Assembly: GCA_013112685.1 (NCBI GenBank) | Contig: JABFGC010000002.1 | Span: 2,676,902-2,740,901, forward strand | DNA: 64,000 nt | Direction of reading: 5' to 3' | From: Chloroflexota bacterium | GTDB taxonomy: Bacteria > Chloroflexota > Anaerolineae > Anaerolineales > Villigracilaceae | In this document: positions 1 through 9,438 of the stretch, piece after piece | Numbering within the stretch: the first letter of the stretch is position 1 | How the letters are laid out: each line of letters opens with the position of its first letter | The notes under the pieces: model-generated | Told to the model about the DNA's origin: nothing | The model's database searches: none | What the model saw: only the letters and a program-made list of their open reading frames with translations | Position numbers and translations under genes: made by a program

Positions 1-639
1 CCCAAGATCGTGACCGTAATCTGTGGAATCCTGCGCGATGAGAATCAACTCGCGCACCCCGGCATCGCGCAGTTCGCGCGCCTCATGCAGGATCGCCTCC
101 ACCGGGCGCGAGACCGCCGTGCCTTTGATGAGCGGAATGGCGCAAAACGCGCACGGACGGCGGCGACCATCCGCGATCTTGAGATAGGCGCTTGCCCCCG
201 CCACGCTGACGCGCGGCGCGCCGTTCTCGTCCGCGCCGACCGTGGGGGTATCGGGCAGGTGATAGACGGGTTGGGGATGTTTGTTCGCCCGCAATTCGTT
301 TACGACCTGCACAATATCCATCCAGCGGCGCGTGCCGAGGATGCCGTCAATGCCGGGGACTTTCTGCGCCACCTCCACGCCATAGCGCTGGGTGAGGCAT
401 CCCGCCGCGATCAAAACCTGATGCTTTTTCTTATCTTCGGCAAGTTCCCCCAGCACACGGTAGGACTCCTCCTTCGCAGGACCGATAAACCCGCACGTGT
501 TCACGATCAGGACGGAGGCTTTTGCAGGGTCTTCGACCGCACGATAACCGTCGCGCAAAAGCAACTGCGCCATCGAATCTGAGTCAACGGTGTTCTTTGC
601 GCAGCCGAGCGAAACCAGATGAAAGGTGTTTTTGGACAA
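1..639 (-). CDS. rimO: Ribosomal protein S12 methylthiotransferase RimO, 3' end outside window
   Basis: Radical-SAM enzyme that adds a methylthio group to the conserved aspartate of ribosomal protein S12. The visible 213 residues show the N-terminal UPF0004 domain with its three cluster cysteines (SLGCAKN at C13, NTCGF at C49, AGCLTQRY at C81) and the start of the radical-SAM domain (AYLKIADG, then CAFCAIPLIKG). The start is the TTG at 639, preceded by AGGAAAA. The remainder lies beyond position 1. Odd: the first cysteine of the CxxxCxxC motif reads Arg159 (codon CGC at 163-165), although C163 and C166 are present. A single base change at 165 would restore Cys, so this is either a sequence error or a dead enzyme. 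Confidence 0.93.
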   Translation of the reverse strand, partial: MSKNTFHLVSLGCAKNTVDSDSMAQLLLRDGYRAVEDPAKASVLIVNTCGFIGPAKEESYRVLGELAEDKKKHQVLIAAGCLTQRYGVEVAQKVPGIDGILGTRRWMDIVQVVNELRANKHPQPVYHLPDTPTVGADENGAPRVSVAGASAYLKIADGRRRPCAFCAIPLIKGTAVSRPVEAILHEARELRDAGVRELILIAQDSTDYGHDLG

Positions 640-677
640 AGTATTTTCCTAACGTTAAGTTGATCATGTACCTACAC

Positions 678-810
678 AACTCACCTTACGCAGACGCCCA
701 CTTTTTGAACCACCACCCCCGTTCTGGGGGCTTGGCGCCAAGAAAGGATGAAAAGGTAAAAAAACTTGGCGGCTTGGCGTCATGGCGGTTTTTCGCGCAA
801 GGTGAACTTA
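678..810. repeat. Palindromic dispersed element with terminal inverted repeats
   Basis: AACTCACCTTACGC at 678-691 is answered by GCGCAAGGTGAACTT at about 795-809 in inverted orientation. The core contains CTTGGCGCCAAG and CTTGGCGGCTTGGCGTCATGGCGG. The same core occurs at 48340-48415 and the same terminal motif at 10318. The element sits between rimO and the rodZ-like gene and its right end includes the stop codon of the latter. Nothing else is seen in 640-807. Confidence 0.7.
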
Positions 811-2503
811 CGGCGTCGGCGTGACCGTCGCCGTCGGTGTGAGCGTCGGTGTGGAGGTGGGCGTGGCTGTGGACGTAAACGTCGGCGTGACCAGCGGCGT
901 ATTCGTCGGCGTCGGCGGGATGGTCGCGGTGGGCGTGACCACACCGGCAACCGTGTACACGCTGTTGACCACTTCGCCCGCGCCGCCCATCAAACCAGGT
1001 CGCGCCCATTATACGTGATTCGCAGGGCGGAGCCGTCGCCGGTCAGAATCACCACCTGGTTCTCCGCGTTGAACACCTGGGTCTCGCGCGGAGCCATGCG
1101 CCCCTCGAAGACGACCTTGCCATCCACCGAGACGCGCACAAATACGCGCTCCAGCGCAAAAATGCTCACCGTCACATTTGCCGGGACTTCCGGCGTACCT
1201 TCCTCCGTCACAGCCAAAATCGCGCCGCCCAAATCACGGGTCGCCGCTTCCGGCTCGTTCACCGTCCCAACTGTCGCTTCGGCGGAGGCGGTGGGCAGGG
1301 GTTCATCGCCCAGCACTTCCACAATCGAAGGCGCCGTAGGCTCCGCCCGCTCCTCCTGCAAACTGACCACGCGCCCCACCCCCCAAATGGCGAGCGTAAT
1401 CAAAATCGCAACCATCACCATGCCGAAGATCAAATCCCCGGCGATGAACGTCCGCAGGAGCGGCATGGACGGCTTGACCTGCGTCTGGATTTTCTCGCGC
1501 GGGGTCTCGGCGTATTTTTCGCGGCGGCGCGCCTGCAAGGCATCGGCATAGCGCAGCAAAACCGCATCCACATCGAGGTCGAGGAAGCCCGCATAGTTCG
1601 CCAGCATCCCGCGCGTCTGCACAGGCGAGGGCAGTCTGTCGAACGCGCCTTCCTCCAGCGCTTTCACGAACACCGCGCGCAAATGCGTGTGCCGTTCCAC
1701 CTCTTCCATCGTCAGGCTGATCAATTCCCGCCGTTCGCGCAGCTGCGCCCCGATTTCGGCAAGGATCGCATCCGCAGGCAGGGGAGGTTTTGCAGGCGTT
1801 TCCGGCTTTTCCTGAACTTCGTCTTTTTCTTCGACGACGCCAGCCGCTTGCGAATCCTGCCCACCGGCTTTGACTCTGAAAAGCGACTTGAGTCTGCCCG
1901 CCAAGCCTTGCCGCGCCTCCCCCGGGCTTCGACCTGCCCGCCCCCTTCAAGCGGACTCTCCGCTGTGGGTTTGATATCCGTTTCTTCTGCCTGTTCGTCT
2001 GCAACAGGCTGGACCACTGCTTCTTCAGCAGCCTTTTTCTTTTCTCCCTTGCGGGGTTTCGACGGTTCAGGGATTACAGTCTCTGCCGCCGGTGAAGTTA
2101 TCCGCTCCTCTGTTGGCGAAACCGCTTCCGGCGTGGATTCAACTTTGGATCGGCGGGACAGCGACCGGGCCCAGAAAGAGGCGGGCTTTTCCTCCTGGGC
2201 ATCGGTCAGCGGCGGGAGTTCCGTCTCGGCGAGGTTGACCTGCGGCAGCGGTCCGCTGACTTCGGCGGGCGGCACGCTGCGCTGAATCTCGGCGATCAAC
2301 TCGTCAATGTCGAGGTCGAGATACTCGGCATAGTTGCGCAAAAAACCGCGCCCCTGCGCGGCAGACGGCATCGCCGAGTAATCGTCCGCTTCGAGCGCCC
2401 GGAGAAAGACGGTGCGGATGCGGGTCTCTGCCGACGCCTTTTCCAGCGTAATGTAACGCGACTCGCGTTCGCGCCTGAGGCGCTGACCGATGGTTTCGTG
2501 CAT
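808..2503 (-). CDS. RodZ-like membrane protein with two Xre-type HTH domains (two frameshifts)
   Basis: RodZ-type cytoskeleton-linked membrane protein, nominally about 565 residues. In order: HTH_25 domain from the ATG at 2503 (IGQRLRRERESRYITLEKAS), an acidic and basic linker, a second HTH_25 domain near 1500-1780 (IGAQLRERRELISLTMEEVE), one membrane helix near 1380-1440, a RodZ C-terminal beta domain (VSVDGKVVFEGRMAPRET) and a Thr/Pro tail. The reading frame changes near 1905 and near 995. Adding one G at the second point gives DLGLMGGAGEV, the normal end of the RodZ C-terminal domain. The gene then stops at 808. Doubling of the HTH domain is unusual. RodZ normally links MreB to the membrane; that role is inferred here. 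Confidence 0.8.
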
Positions 2504-2566
2504 GGATGTATTTTACTGCGTATTACAAACATCACCGACTTGACGCCGGTGATGTGTCGTTCGTGA

Positions 2567-3128
2567 TCAGGCTGTTTCCGCGGAGGGTTCTGCGGCGGGT
2601 TCGTCGGTCTTCGCTTCGGAACCCTTTTTCGGTTTCTCCGCTTTTTCGGGTTCGGCTTGCCCTGTGACGCTTTCGGGGCTTTCGCCTTCGCGGTGGACGA
2701 TGATCTTGAATTCGGGGATGAGGTCCATCGTCAGTCGCACGTGGGCGGTGAATTCACCGAGCGTGCGGATGGGTTGGGTATCCACCTGCTGGCGCTTGAT
2801 TTCGTAGCGGATCTTTTCGGTGAGCGCAGCGGCGATATCTTGCGTGGTGATGGAGCCGTAGAGTTTGCCGGTTTCGCCAGCCTTGGCGGCGAAGACGAGC
2901 GTGACTTCCTTGATGAGTTCGGCGACGCCCTTGAGCCCCTCGTTCTGGGTGTTGCGGCGAACCTCCGCCTGCGCCTTGATCTTCTGCACCTGCTTCATGG
3001 CGCCTTCGGTGGCGAGGGCCCGCCAAGCCCTGCGGGATGAGGAAGTTGCGCCCGTAGCCGTCGGCTACTTTCTTGATGTCCCCGGCGCGTCCAAGTTTGT
3101 AAACGTCCTTGATGAGCAATACTTTCAT
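2567..3128 (-). CDS. rplI: 50S ribosomal protein L9 (one frameshift)
   Basis: Large-subunit protein that binds 23S rRNA at the base of L1. The N-terminal domain begins MKVLLIKDVYKLGRAGDIKK and runs to FLIPQGLA; the C-terminal domain follows as KQVQKIKAQAEV. The two halves lie in different frames, and removing one G near 3017 (GGGCCC to GGCCC) joins them as GLAALATEGAM. About 187 residues, longer than the usual 150 because of a Glu/Lys/Ala-rich tail after the globular domain, a common Chloroflexota feature. Transcribed away from the FtsB-like gene at 3263. The break is almost certainly an assembly error because L9 is normally single copy. Confidence 0.92.
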
Positions 3129-3262
3129 TTTCGTTCAAGCCCTTTCTGGCAATGAGATGTGGGCGAAGGGTACTACGCCCTTGTGCAGGATTGTATCCCG
3201 CGAGGCGGGATTTTACCACAAAAGGGTTTGCCAACGCAGGGAAATGCGATTAAGATAATGGC

Positions 3263-3640
3263 ATGTTCAAGTTTCCCATCAACGTCAGGCGCGTGGCGGC
3301 TTTTGCGGGAGTTTTTGTCCTCATTCTTTTTATCATCGAATTCAATTCCCGCCTCGAAGAACTCAACCACCTGAACGAACAGCGCGATGAGGTGCGCGCA
3401 CTGGCAACGCAAGCCATGCAGACCCAGGTTTCCCTGCAAACCCGGGTGGCGTACGCCGCATCCACCGAAGCGGTCGAGGAGTGGGCGCGCACGCAGGGAC
3501 ATTACATGCAGGAGGGCGACCAGCCGGTCATCCCTGTGGGCGTGCCGGGCAGCGAACCGGCGATTGCAAGCACCCCCATCCCCACCCCCACCACCATGCA
3601 AAACTGGGAAATCTGGTGGACGCTATTCTTCGATGACTGA
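3263..3640 (+). CDS. FtsB/DivIC-like septum formation protein
   Basis: 125-residue bitopic protein: a short basic N-terminus, one membrane helix (about residues 11-27, VAAFAGVFVLILFIIEF), a coiled coil (about 28-55, LEELNHLNEQRDEVRALA), then a small soluble part with VEEWARTQGHYMQEGDQPVIPV, which matches the usual FtsB/DivIC ending. A Thr/Pro-rich stretch precedes the C-terminus. Expected to act in the divisome with FtsL and FtsQ partners, none of which lie nearby. Placement next to rplI, diverging from it, gives no functional link. The start has a TAAGATAAT-like -10 close upstream and no clear Shine-Dalgarno, so it may be leaderless. Confidence 0.8.
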   Translation: MFKFPINVRRVAAFAGVFVLILFIIEFNSRLEELNHLNEQRDEVRALATQAMQTQVSLQTRVAYAASTEAVEEWARTQGHYMQEGDQPVIPVGVPGSEPAIASTPIPTPTTMQNWEIWWTLFFDD

Positions 3641-3656
3641 CCCATCCCGCGCGGAC

Positions 3657-3710
3657 CGTCCCGAAGGTTTCGGCGAGCCAGGCTTGTCTGTCGTTCCAAC
3701 CTTCGGGACG
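3657..3710. terminator. Inverted repeat after the FtsB-like gene
   Basis: CGTCCCGAAGGTT at 3657-3669 pairs with AACCTTCGGGACG at 3698-3710 over a 28-base loop. There is no T-run, so it may be a dispersed palindrome instead of a true terminator. Confidence 0.45.
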
Positions 3711-3742
3711 CTGTGCGTCATCCGTGAGTAGCGCTCATTCCA

Positions 3743-6278
3743 ATGGAAATCAGCCTGCCGGTTTACCTGATCTGCCTGGGGGTTCTCGTCGTATTCACCG
3801 CATGGGTTTCGTTTCGAGCGTTCAATAACTGGCGGCAACCCGGGGCGCGTTCCCTCGGGTTTTTGATGCTTTCCATGACGGTCTGGTCGGGATTCTATAT
3901 GATCGAGATTCTGCATCCCGCCCTGTCCGGGAAGGTCGCGGCGAGGCAGGCGCTCTATCTCGGCATGACCCTCTCCCCGCCGCTGTGGCTGGGGCTTGCC
4001 CTGCAATACACCGGCATCAAAAAATGGTGGGGCGAACGGAACAGGATCCATCTGCTGAATATTCCGGGACTCATCGTTTTTTTGCTGGGGGTCACGAACG
4101 GACGCCACCACCTGGTCTGGAAGTCCATGTCCATGCCCGCGGAACCGACCAGCCCGCTCGTCCTGGAGGCTGGGACGGTTTTTTGGGGCTACACCATCCT
4201 CGCCTACGCCATGATCGGGGCGGGGGTTTTCATCTATCTGCTGGACTTCGCCAGCAGTCAAAAGGCGCTCCGCATCAAAAACGGCATCATGCTGGCAGGC
4301 GCTTCGATCACGGCGGTTGTGAATCTCCTCTTCCTGCTCTCGGATTCAAGCCCGGCGATTGACCCCACGCCCCTTTCCTTTGCGCTTTCCGCGCCGTTGA
4401 TCTCCTTTGCCTTTTTCCGGTTTGGGATGAAAAGCCTCCTGCCGCTGGCGGCGAGAATTGTGGTGGACCAGTTTCGGGATGTCATGATCATCGTGGACGC
4501 CCAAAACCTGGTCACGGATATGAATCTTGCCGCGAGGGAACTGCTCAAAATCGAAAGCGTTCCCGAAAACGCCTCCATTTTCAAGTTGTTTCCGCAGGCA
4601 AGCCTGCTAAAGGGAGTGTGGGACAAGCCCGACGCCGGCATGAAAATCGGCTTGAAAAACGAAAACTACACCCACTGGTACGAAGCGCGGGTCATCCCGC
4701 TTTCCAAGAACGACCGGGAACTGCTGGGAAGGGTGATCGTCCTGCACGATGTGACCGGCGAGCAGAGCCTGCTCAAAGCCGAAAGACGCCGCTCCCAGCA
4801 AGCTGGCTCTGCTGGAGGAGATCGGGCGAAACATCGCGGATAGTTTCTACGAGAAGGAAATTCTCCAACGCGCCATAGACGCCATCGTCCACCGGTTCGG
4901 ATACGCCATCGCTTCGATCTCCGTTCTGACGGACGACCACATGCTCGAGGTTGTGACAATCGGCGGCACGCAGGATTTCGGCTACAAACCCGGCTTTCGG
5001 CAAAAGATGGGAGAGGGCATTATCGGTCACACCGCCGCCACCCAAAAGACCTACATGTCGGGGAATGTGTCAACCGACCCGTATTACTTTTCCACGCAAA
5101 AGAACATGGGGTCCGCCATCTGCACGCCGATCTTCAGCCAGGAAAAACTTTACGGCGTGTTGTACGTGGAAAGCCTCGAACCCAACACCTTCGACGAAGT
5201 GGATATAAAAACGCTCGAGACGCTTGCCAGCCAGGTCTCCGCCTCCCTGCAAAGGGCGTCGCTCCACGCCGAGATGCAGGAAAATCTCCGCGTTCTTGCC
5301 ACCCTGCAAAACATCTCCAAGACCATTTCCAGTTCGCTCGATAAGGAGATCATCGCAGAGAAGGTGGTGCACGGGCTGGGGGAGGCGTTCGGCTATACCC
5401 ACGTCAGCATCTACCTGCTGGAGGACGACTACCTGCTCCTTGCCGCGGAAGTGGGCTACCCCGCCGAATTGAAGATTGACAAAATCCATATCAGCCAGGG
5501 CGTCAGCGGGCGCGCCTTCCGCACCAAGACCGTGCAATTCATCGAGGATACTGCCAGGGAGGATATCTTCCTGAAAGCGGATTACAACATCACCAGCGAG
5601 ATATGCGTGCCCCTCCTCAAGGAGGACACGGTCCTGGGGGTCCTCAACGTCGAATCGAACAATGTCCGAAAATTGACCCGAATGGATGTTGACCTGCTGA
5701 CCGCCATCGCCGGTCCCATTGCCGTAGCGGTGGATAACGCGCGGCTTCACGCGCAGATCAAAAAACTCGCCACCACCGACGCCGTCACGGGGCTTTCAAA
5801 CCGCCACGTCTTTGAACAGGCGCTCAGCATGGAGATCGAACGGGCGCAACGAACGCAGACCAGCGTCTCGCTGATCATTTTCGACATCGACTCGTTCAAG
5901 GAATACAACGACAAATGGGGGCACCCTGCCGGGGATGCGCGTTTGAAAGCCATGGGAGATATAGTAAGGAACTGTTTGCGCAAGTACGATCTTGCCGCGC
6001 GTTACGGCGGCGATGAGTTTGCGATCATCCTCTCCAATGCCAGGGGGAGCGATGCGCTGACGTTCGCGAAACGCCTGCTTCAGGCGGCGCAGGCGGGCGC
6101 TTCCGATTCTGCGCTGGAGGGGCTGGGCATTCCGGGGTACACCCTCAGCATGGGCATCGCCTCCTTCCCGCAGGATGCCCGCACCCGGGCGGAGTTGCTG
6201 GTTGCGGCGGATAACGCCGCCCTGCGCGCAAAACATTTGGGGAAAAACCGCATCCTGCTTGCCAGGGACATGAAATAA
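3743..6278 (+). CDS. Membrane-anchored GAF-GAF diguanylate cyclase (one frameshift)
   Basis: Makes cyclic di-GMP from two GTP. Nominally 845 residues: seven predicted membrane helices at the N-terminus (histidine-kinase 7TM-like, about residues 1-230), a PAS-like segment, two GAF domains (about 4850-5260 and 5290-5750), then a GGDEF domain. The active motif is YGGDEF near 6004-6021. An RKYD sequence exactly five residues before GGDEF is the classic product-inhibition I-site, so feedback control is expected. A one-base excess near 4795 (TCCC) shifts the frame; removing it gives RRSSKLALLEEIG. Overlaps nothing and is followed three bases later by lysA. The ligand sensed by the GAF domains cannot be read from sequence. 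Confidence 0.9.
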
Positions 6279-6281
6279 CGC

Positions 6282-7582
6282 ATGGACCGCCTCTACCTCT
6301 TCCCCGTCACCGCCAAAATCGAAAACGACCAACTCAGGATTGCAGGGCACAATCTCGCCGCGCTTGCCGACCGATATCAGACTCCGTTGTACGTGTACGA
6401 CCGCGCGACTTTGGACTCAGCCGTCTCGGATTACAAGTCTGCGCTCGCTTCTTTCTACCCTGAAGTTGGTTCTGTGACCTATGCCGGGAAGGCGTTCCTT
6501 TGCCTTGCCCTCGCGCAATGGACTCAATTCCACGACCTGACGGTGGATTGCACGGGGGAAGGAGAAATTGCGATTGCAGTTGCAGGCGGCGTGCCGCGCG
6601 AACGGATTTTGGTTCACGGCGTGAACAAATCCGTTGACGATTTGAACGCCGCGCTGCATCATGCCGGGACAATTGTGGTTGACAATCTAACTGAATTGGA
6701 ACGGATAAGTACGCAGGTAGATAGGTATACAAGTACACATGTATCGCTATGGTTGAGGCTCCTGCCCGGGCTGGCTGTGGCAACCCATCACACCCACACA
6801 CAGACAGGACAACACGACAGCAAGTTCGGGATGACGCGCGAAGAAATATGGCAAGCGGTGCAAATAAGCAAATCGGCAAATTTGCGGGTAAATGGAATCC
6901 ACTTCCATCAAGGTTCGAACTTCCGCGACCCGGAGCCGTTGATTCCCGCGATTGAGTTGGCGCTCGACCTTGCAAAAGAAATCGGATTCAAAGATGAATG
7001 GCACTTTTGCCCGGGCGGCGGCTGGGGCGCGGCATATCACGAGGACGAACTGCCCCATCCGTCCATCCAAAGTTACGTGCGCGGAATCGCCGAAGCCGTG
7101 ATCGAGGGATGCCGTCAGCGCGGGCTGGCTCTCCCCGCCTGCATCTGGAACCGGGGCGCGACCTTGTGGCGCGGGCGGGAGTGGCAGTTTATCGCGTGGG
7201 GACGGTCAAACGGCGGGGCGGCAAAACCTGGGTGTCGACAGACGGCGGTATGGCGGACAATCCTCGGTATGCGCTTTACGGGGCGAGATACTCCTGTTTG
7301 CCGGTAACAGGCGTCGGGTTGGAAAGAAGCGAGATCGTCTCCATCGCGGGACCGTATTGCGAGTCGGGCGATGTCCTCATCGAAGATTTGCCGATGCCGA
7401 AAATCCAGGAAGGGGATTTGATCGCCATCCCCATGAGCGGGGCGTATCAATTGAGCATGTCGTCCAATTACAACGGCGCGCGAAAACCAGCGGTCGTGTG
7501 GCTGGAGGAAGGAAATATGAAATTAATTCAACGCAGGGAAAAAGTCGAAGATCTACTGCGGCGCGACCTGGCTCTGGGTTAA
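6282..7582 (+). CDS. lysA: Diaminopimelate decarboxylase (one frameshift)
   Basis: PLP enzyme converting meso-diaminopimelate to lysine. About 433 residues. Visible motifs: PLP lysine in YAGKAFLC, HQGSNF, the glycine loop CPGGGWG, EPGRDLVA, the second-subunit cysteine CESGD and the final SGAYQLSMSSNYNG. The frame breaks near 7135; the joined reading is LALPRLHLEPGRDLVARAG. A dispersed-repeat fragment at 6717-6745 is translated in frame as QVDRYTSTHV within a variable loop between the VVDN and LRLLPG segments. Its start lies four bases after the diguanylate cyclase stop, so the two may be co-transcribed. Its end overlaps the convergent Crp/Fnr gene by four bases. Confidence 0.92.
6717..6745. 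repeat. Dispersed-repeat fragment inside lysA
   Basis: GTAGATAGGTATACAAGTAC and the following bases match GTAGACAGGTACACAAGTAC at 27324, an arm of an intergenic palindrome, at about 25 of 29 positions. It is translated in frame within lysA. Confidence 0.7.
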
Positions 7583-8256
7583 CCGCGTTCGACCATGCGC
7601 GCCAGCCCTTCGCGGTCGGTCAACACGAATTCGGTGCGGGTCACTTCAATTAATTTTTTGTCCGAAAAACTGTAGAGGGCGCGGCAGACCATTTCACGGG
7701 TGGTGCCGATGTGCGCTGCCATTTCGTCGAGGGTGAGATGACGGGAGATGGCGGAATCACCGGCGGTTTCGAAGTTTTCCAGCAGGAAACGCGCCAGCCT
7801 GCCCGCCACCGGCTGAAACGCCAGTCCCTCCAAAATTTCGCTGGCGCGCTGCATCCGCTCCGCCATCAAACGGCTGAGTTCCCAGGAGGCGGACCCATTG
7901 CGGAGAAGGAGGGGCAGGATGCTCTCCCGCGACCAAAGGTGAAGCAGGCTGTCTTCGCGCGCGACCAATGTGACGGGCATGGCTGCATCGGCGTGGAAAA
8001 ACGCCAGACCCCAAAACAGGTCGCCCGCGCCGAAAGATGCGAGACGCAGAACGCGCCCTTCGCCGGATTCTTTCACCTCTTCGACCTCCCCGCTTTCCAC
8101 CAAAAACAAGTAGGGCCACACTTCCCCATACAGGATGACTTTTTCCCCTTTTGAATAGGAACGGGTGGAAGCCAGCCGCGCCGCCTCATCCAGGTCGGGT
8201 GCGGAAAGAACGGCAAAGACCGGATTCAGGCGAAGGAAATCGGGAGAGTTTTTCAT
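7579..8256 (-). CDS. Crp/Fnr family transcriptional regulator
   Basis: 225 residues: N-terminal cyclic-nucleotide-binding beta barrel (about 10-125), a dimer helix (about 126-155) and a C-terminal winged helix with HLTLDEMAAHIGTTREMVCRAL as the recognition region. No N-terminal cysteine cluster of the oxygen-sensing FNR type is present, so the signal could be NO through heme, redox or a nucleotide. The TTREMVCR helix is close to those of CooA/Dnr/Fnr-like proteins that bind TGTGA-type or TTGAT-type sites. A perfect TGTGA-N6-TCACA palindrome lies in its own divergent promoter region at 8325-8340, suggesting autoregulation together with control of 8373 onward. Confidence 0.9.
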   Translation of the reverse strand: MKNSPDFLRLNPVFAVLSAPDLDEAARLASTRSYSKGEKVILYGEVWPYLFLVESGEVEEVKESGEGRVLRLASFGAGDLFWGLAFFHADAAMPVTLVAREDSLLHLWSRESILPLLLRNGSASWELSRLMAERMQRASEILEGLAFQPVAGRLARFLLENFETAGDSAISRHLTLDEMAAHIGTTREMVCRALYSFSDKKLIEVTRTEFVLTDREGLARMVERG

Positions 8257-8324
8257 GGGGTGCGCCTCGGGGAAATTAGATCAACGCCGGATTTGCGTTA
8301 AGGCAAAGACTTCTCCATTTTACT

Positions 8325-8340
8325 TGTGATATATATCACA
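8325..8340. promoter_or_regulatory. Crp/Fnr-type operator
   Basis: TGTGATATATATCACA is a perfect 16-base palindrome fitting TGTGA-N6-TCACA. It lies between a divergent Crp/Fnr gene and the membrane gene at 8373, 33 bases before that start codon. Confidence 0.8.
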
Positions 8341-8372
8341 TAAAAGACGTTTCGACTATCAAGGAGGTTGTC

Positions 8373-9218
8373 ATGAAAAACACGTCTCAACCCAGGCGGC
8401 TCATCCTTGCTATCCTGGCGGTCATCGTCGGTTTGTTCATGGTCGCGGTCGCACCCTTTTTGATTCAGACCTCGGTGGAGCGGGTCATTTCGGCGTTGCA
8501 GGTCGTTTCGGCGGAAAAGCCCGCTTATGCCAGCGGCATCCTGTTATTCGCCTACGCCTTCCCCCTCTATCGCGGACTGATCTTCATCGGCGGCATCGCC
8601 CTGATCCTGCTGGCGCCTCCTCTCTACCGTGGAGAGGAGTGGACCTTCCCCGTCCTGCTCCTCGCCTCGGCATTCCCTTCCGCCGGCGGGATGTTCATGT
8701 TCATGCCCTACGTTTCGTTCGTGGATGGCTTCCCAATTCCCATGGCGGTCTCGGCGGTGGGACTGGTCTTCTTCTGGTCGCTGATCCTGATGCGCAGCGT
8801 GGACAAGTGGCTGAAATGGGGGCAATTCCTGGCGTTGACCTTTGCCGGGATGCTGACCACGCACGCGTTCATCGTGGGAACCGGCAACCTGCGCACCCTG
8901 CTGACTCGCCCCGAAAAGCCGCTGTACAACGGATTGGGCACGTGGGTGCTCGCCTGGTCGCAGCCGATTCAATGGATTTGTTTCATCCTGCTCTTCATCG
9001 CCATCTACCAAATGGCTTCCCGGAAGGTTTCGGGCTGGTGGCTGGCGCTTCTTTCCGTGACCTCGCTGGTGGCAATTGACATACCCATGCAGATCATCCG
9101 CCTGACGCTGACCGATTCCACCTCCTGGGATTACACCTACGGTCTGCCGGTGATGATCGGGATGTTTATCGTTTTGCTCCACCCCAAATTCAAGCAGGCA
9201 TTGACAGCCGAGGAGTGA
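8373..9218 (+). CDS. Polytopic membrane protein, family unknown
   Basis: 281 residues with seven or eight predicted membrane helices and short loops. Not recognised. It resembles the protein at 10475-11317: both carry an LYRGEEW/LYKGEGW segment followed by a proline, a similar helix order and a RPE-P motif before a late helix pair, so they are likely paralogues. The start is fixed by AAGGAGG seven bases upstream. Located immediately downstream of the perfect Crp/Fnr operator and upstream of a NapH-like ferredoxin protein, it may serve an anaerobic or NO-responsive membrane process. No cofactor motif such as paired histidines stands out. Confidence 0.75.
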   Translation: MKNTSQPRRLILAILAVIVGLFMVAVAPFLIQTSVERVISALQVVSAEKPAYASGILLFAYAFPLYRGLIFIGGIALILLAPPLYRGEEWTFPVLLLASAFPSAGGMFMFMPYVSFVDGFPIPMAVSAVGLVFFWSLILMRSVDKWLKWGQFLALTFAGMLTTHAFIVGTGNLRTLLTRPEKPLYNGLGTWVLAWSQPIQWICFILLFIAIYQMASRKVSGWWLALLSVTSLVAIDIPMQIIRLTLTDSTSWDYTYGLPVMIGMFIVLLHPKFKQALTAEE

Positions 9219-9240
9219 CTCGGCGCATTCTCCTTATTCC

Positions 9241-9263
9241 TTCCCCTCGTCCTCCGAGGGGAA
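9241..9263 (+). terminator. Intercistronic hairpin
   Basis: TTCCCCTCG and CGAGGGGAA form a perfect nine-pair stem with a five-base loop and no T-run. It may stabilise the upstream message end or attenuate transcription. Confidence 0.5.
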
Positions 9264-9276
9264 GGATCCTCACACC

Positions 9277-9438
9277 ATGAAAATCCGTCCTCAAGATTAC
9301 CCTGTCATTATCATCGTCGTGTATGTGATCTTTCTTTTGCTCGGTTTCCTGCTTGGCTTCCTGCCCGGACGCGGGGAGGGAGGTCACGGCCGCGGAATGT
9401 TGAATCAACCTGTCCCGATGTGGGAGGCGCCGGCATGA
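9277..9438 (+). CDS. Small single-span membrane protein (53 aa)
   Basis: Short ORF MKIRPQDYPVIIIVVYVIFL..., 53 residues, with one membrane helix (about residues 9-31), then GRGEGGHGRGM and a short tail. Its stop codon overlaps the ATG of the following NapH-like gene (ATGA), strong evidence of translational coupling. No family recognised. The small size and coupling suggest an accessory subunit of the iron-sulfur membrane protein that follows. No strong ribosome-binding site is visible, which keeps confidence moderate. Confidence 0.65.
   Translation: MKIRPQDYPVIIIVVYVIFLLLGFLLGFLPGRGEGGHGRGMLNQPVPMWEAPA

Noticed and set aside
821..1018. Gly/Val-rich plus-strand ORF (VGVSVGVEVGV)
   Set aside because: It is the antisense of the Thr/Pro tail of the RodZ-like protein; the same artefact occurs at 45221.
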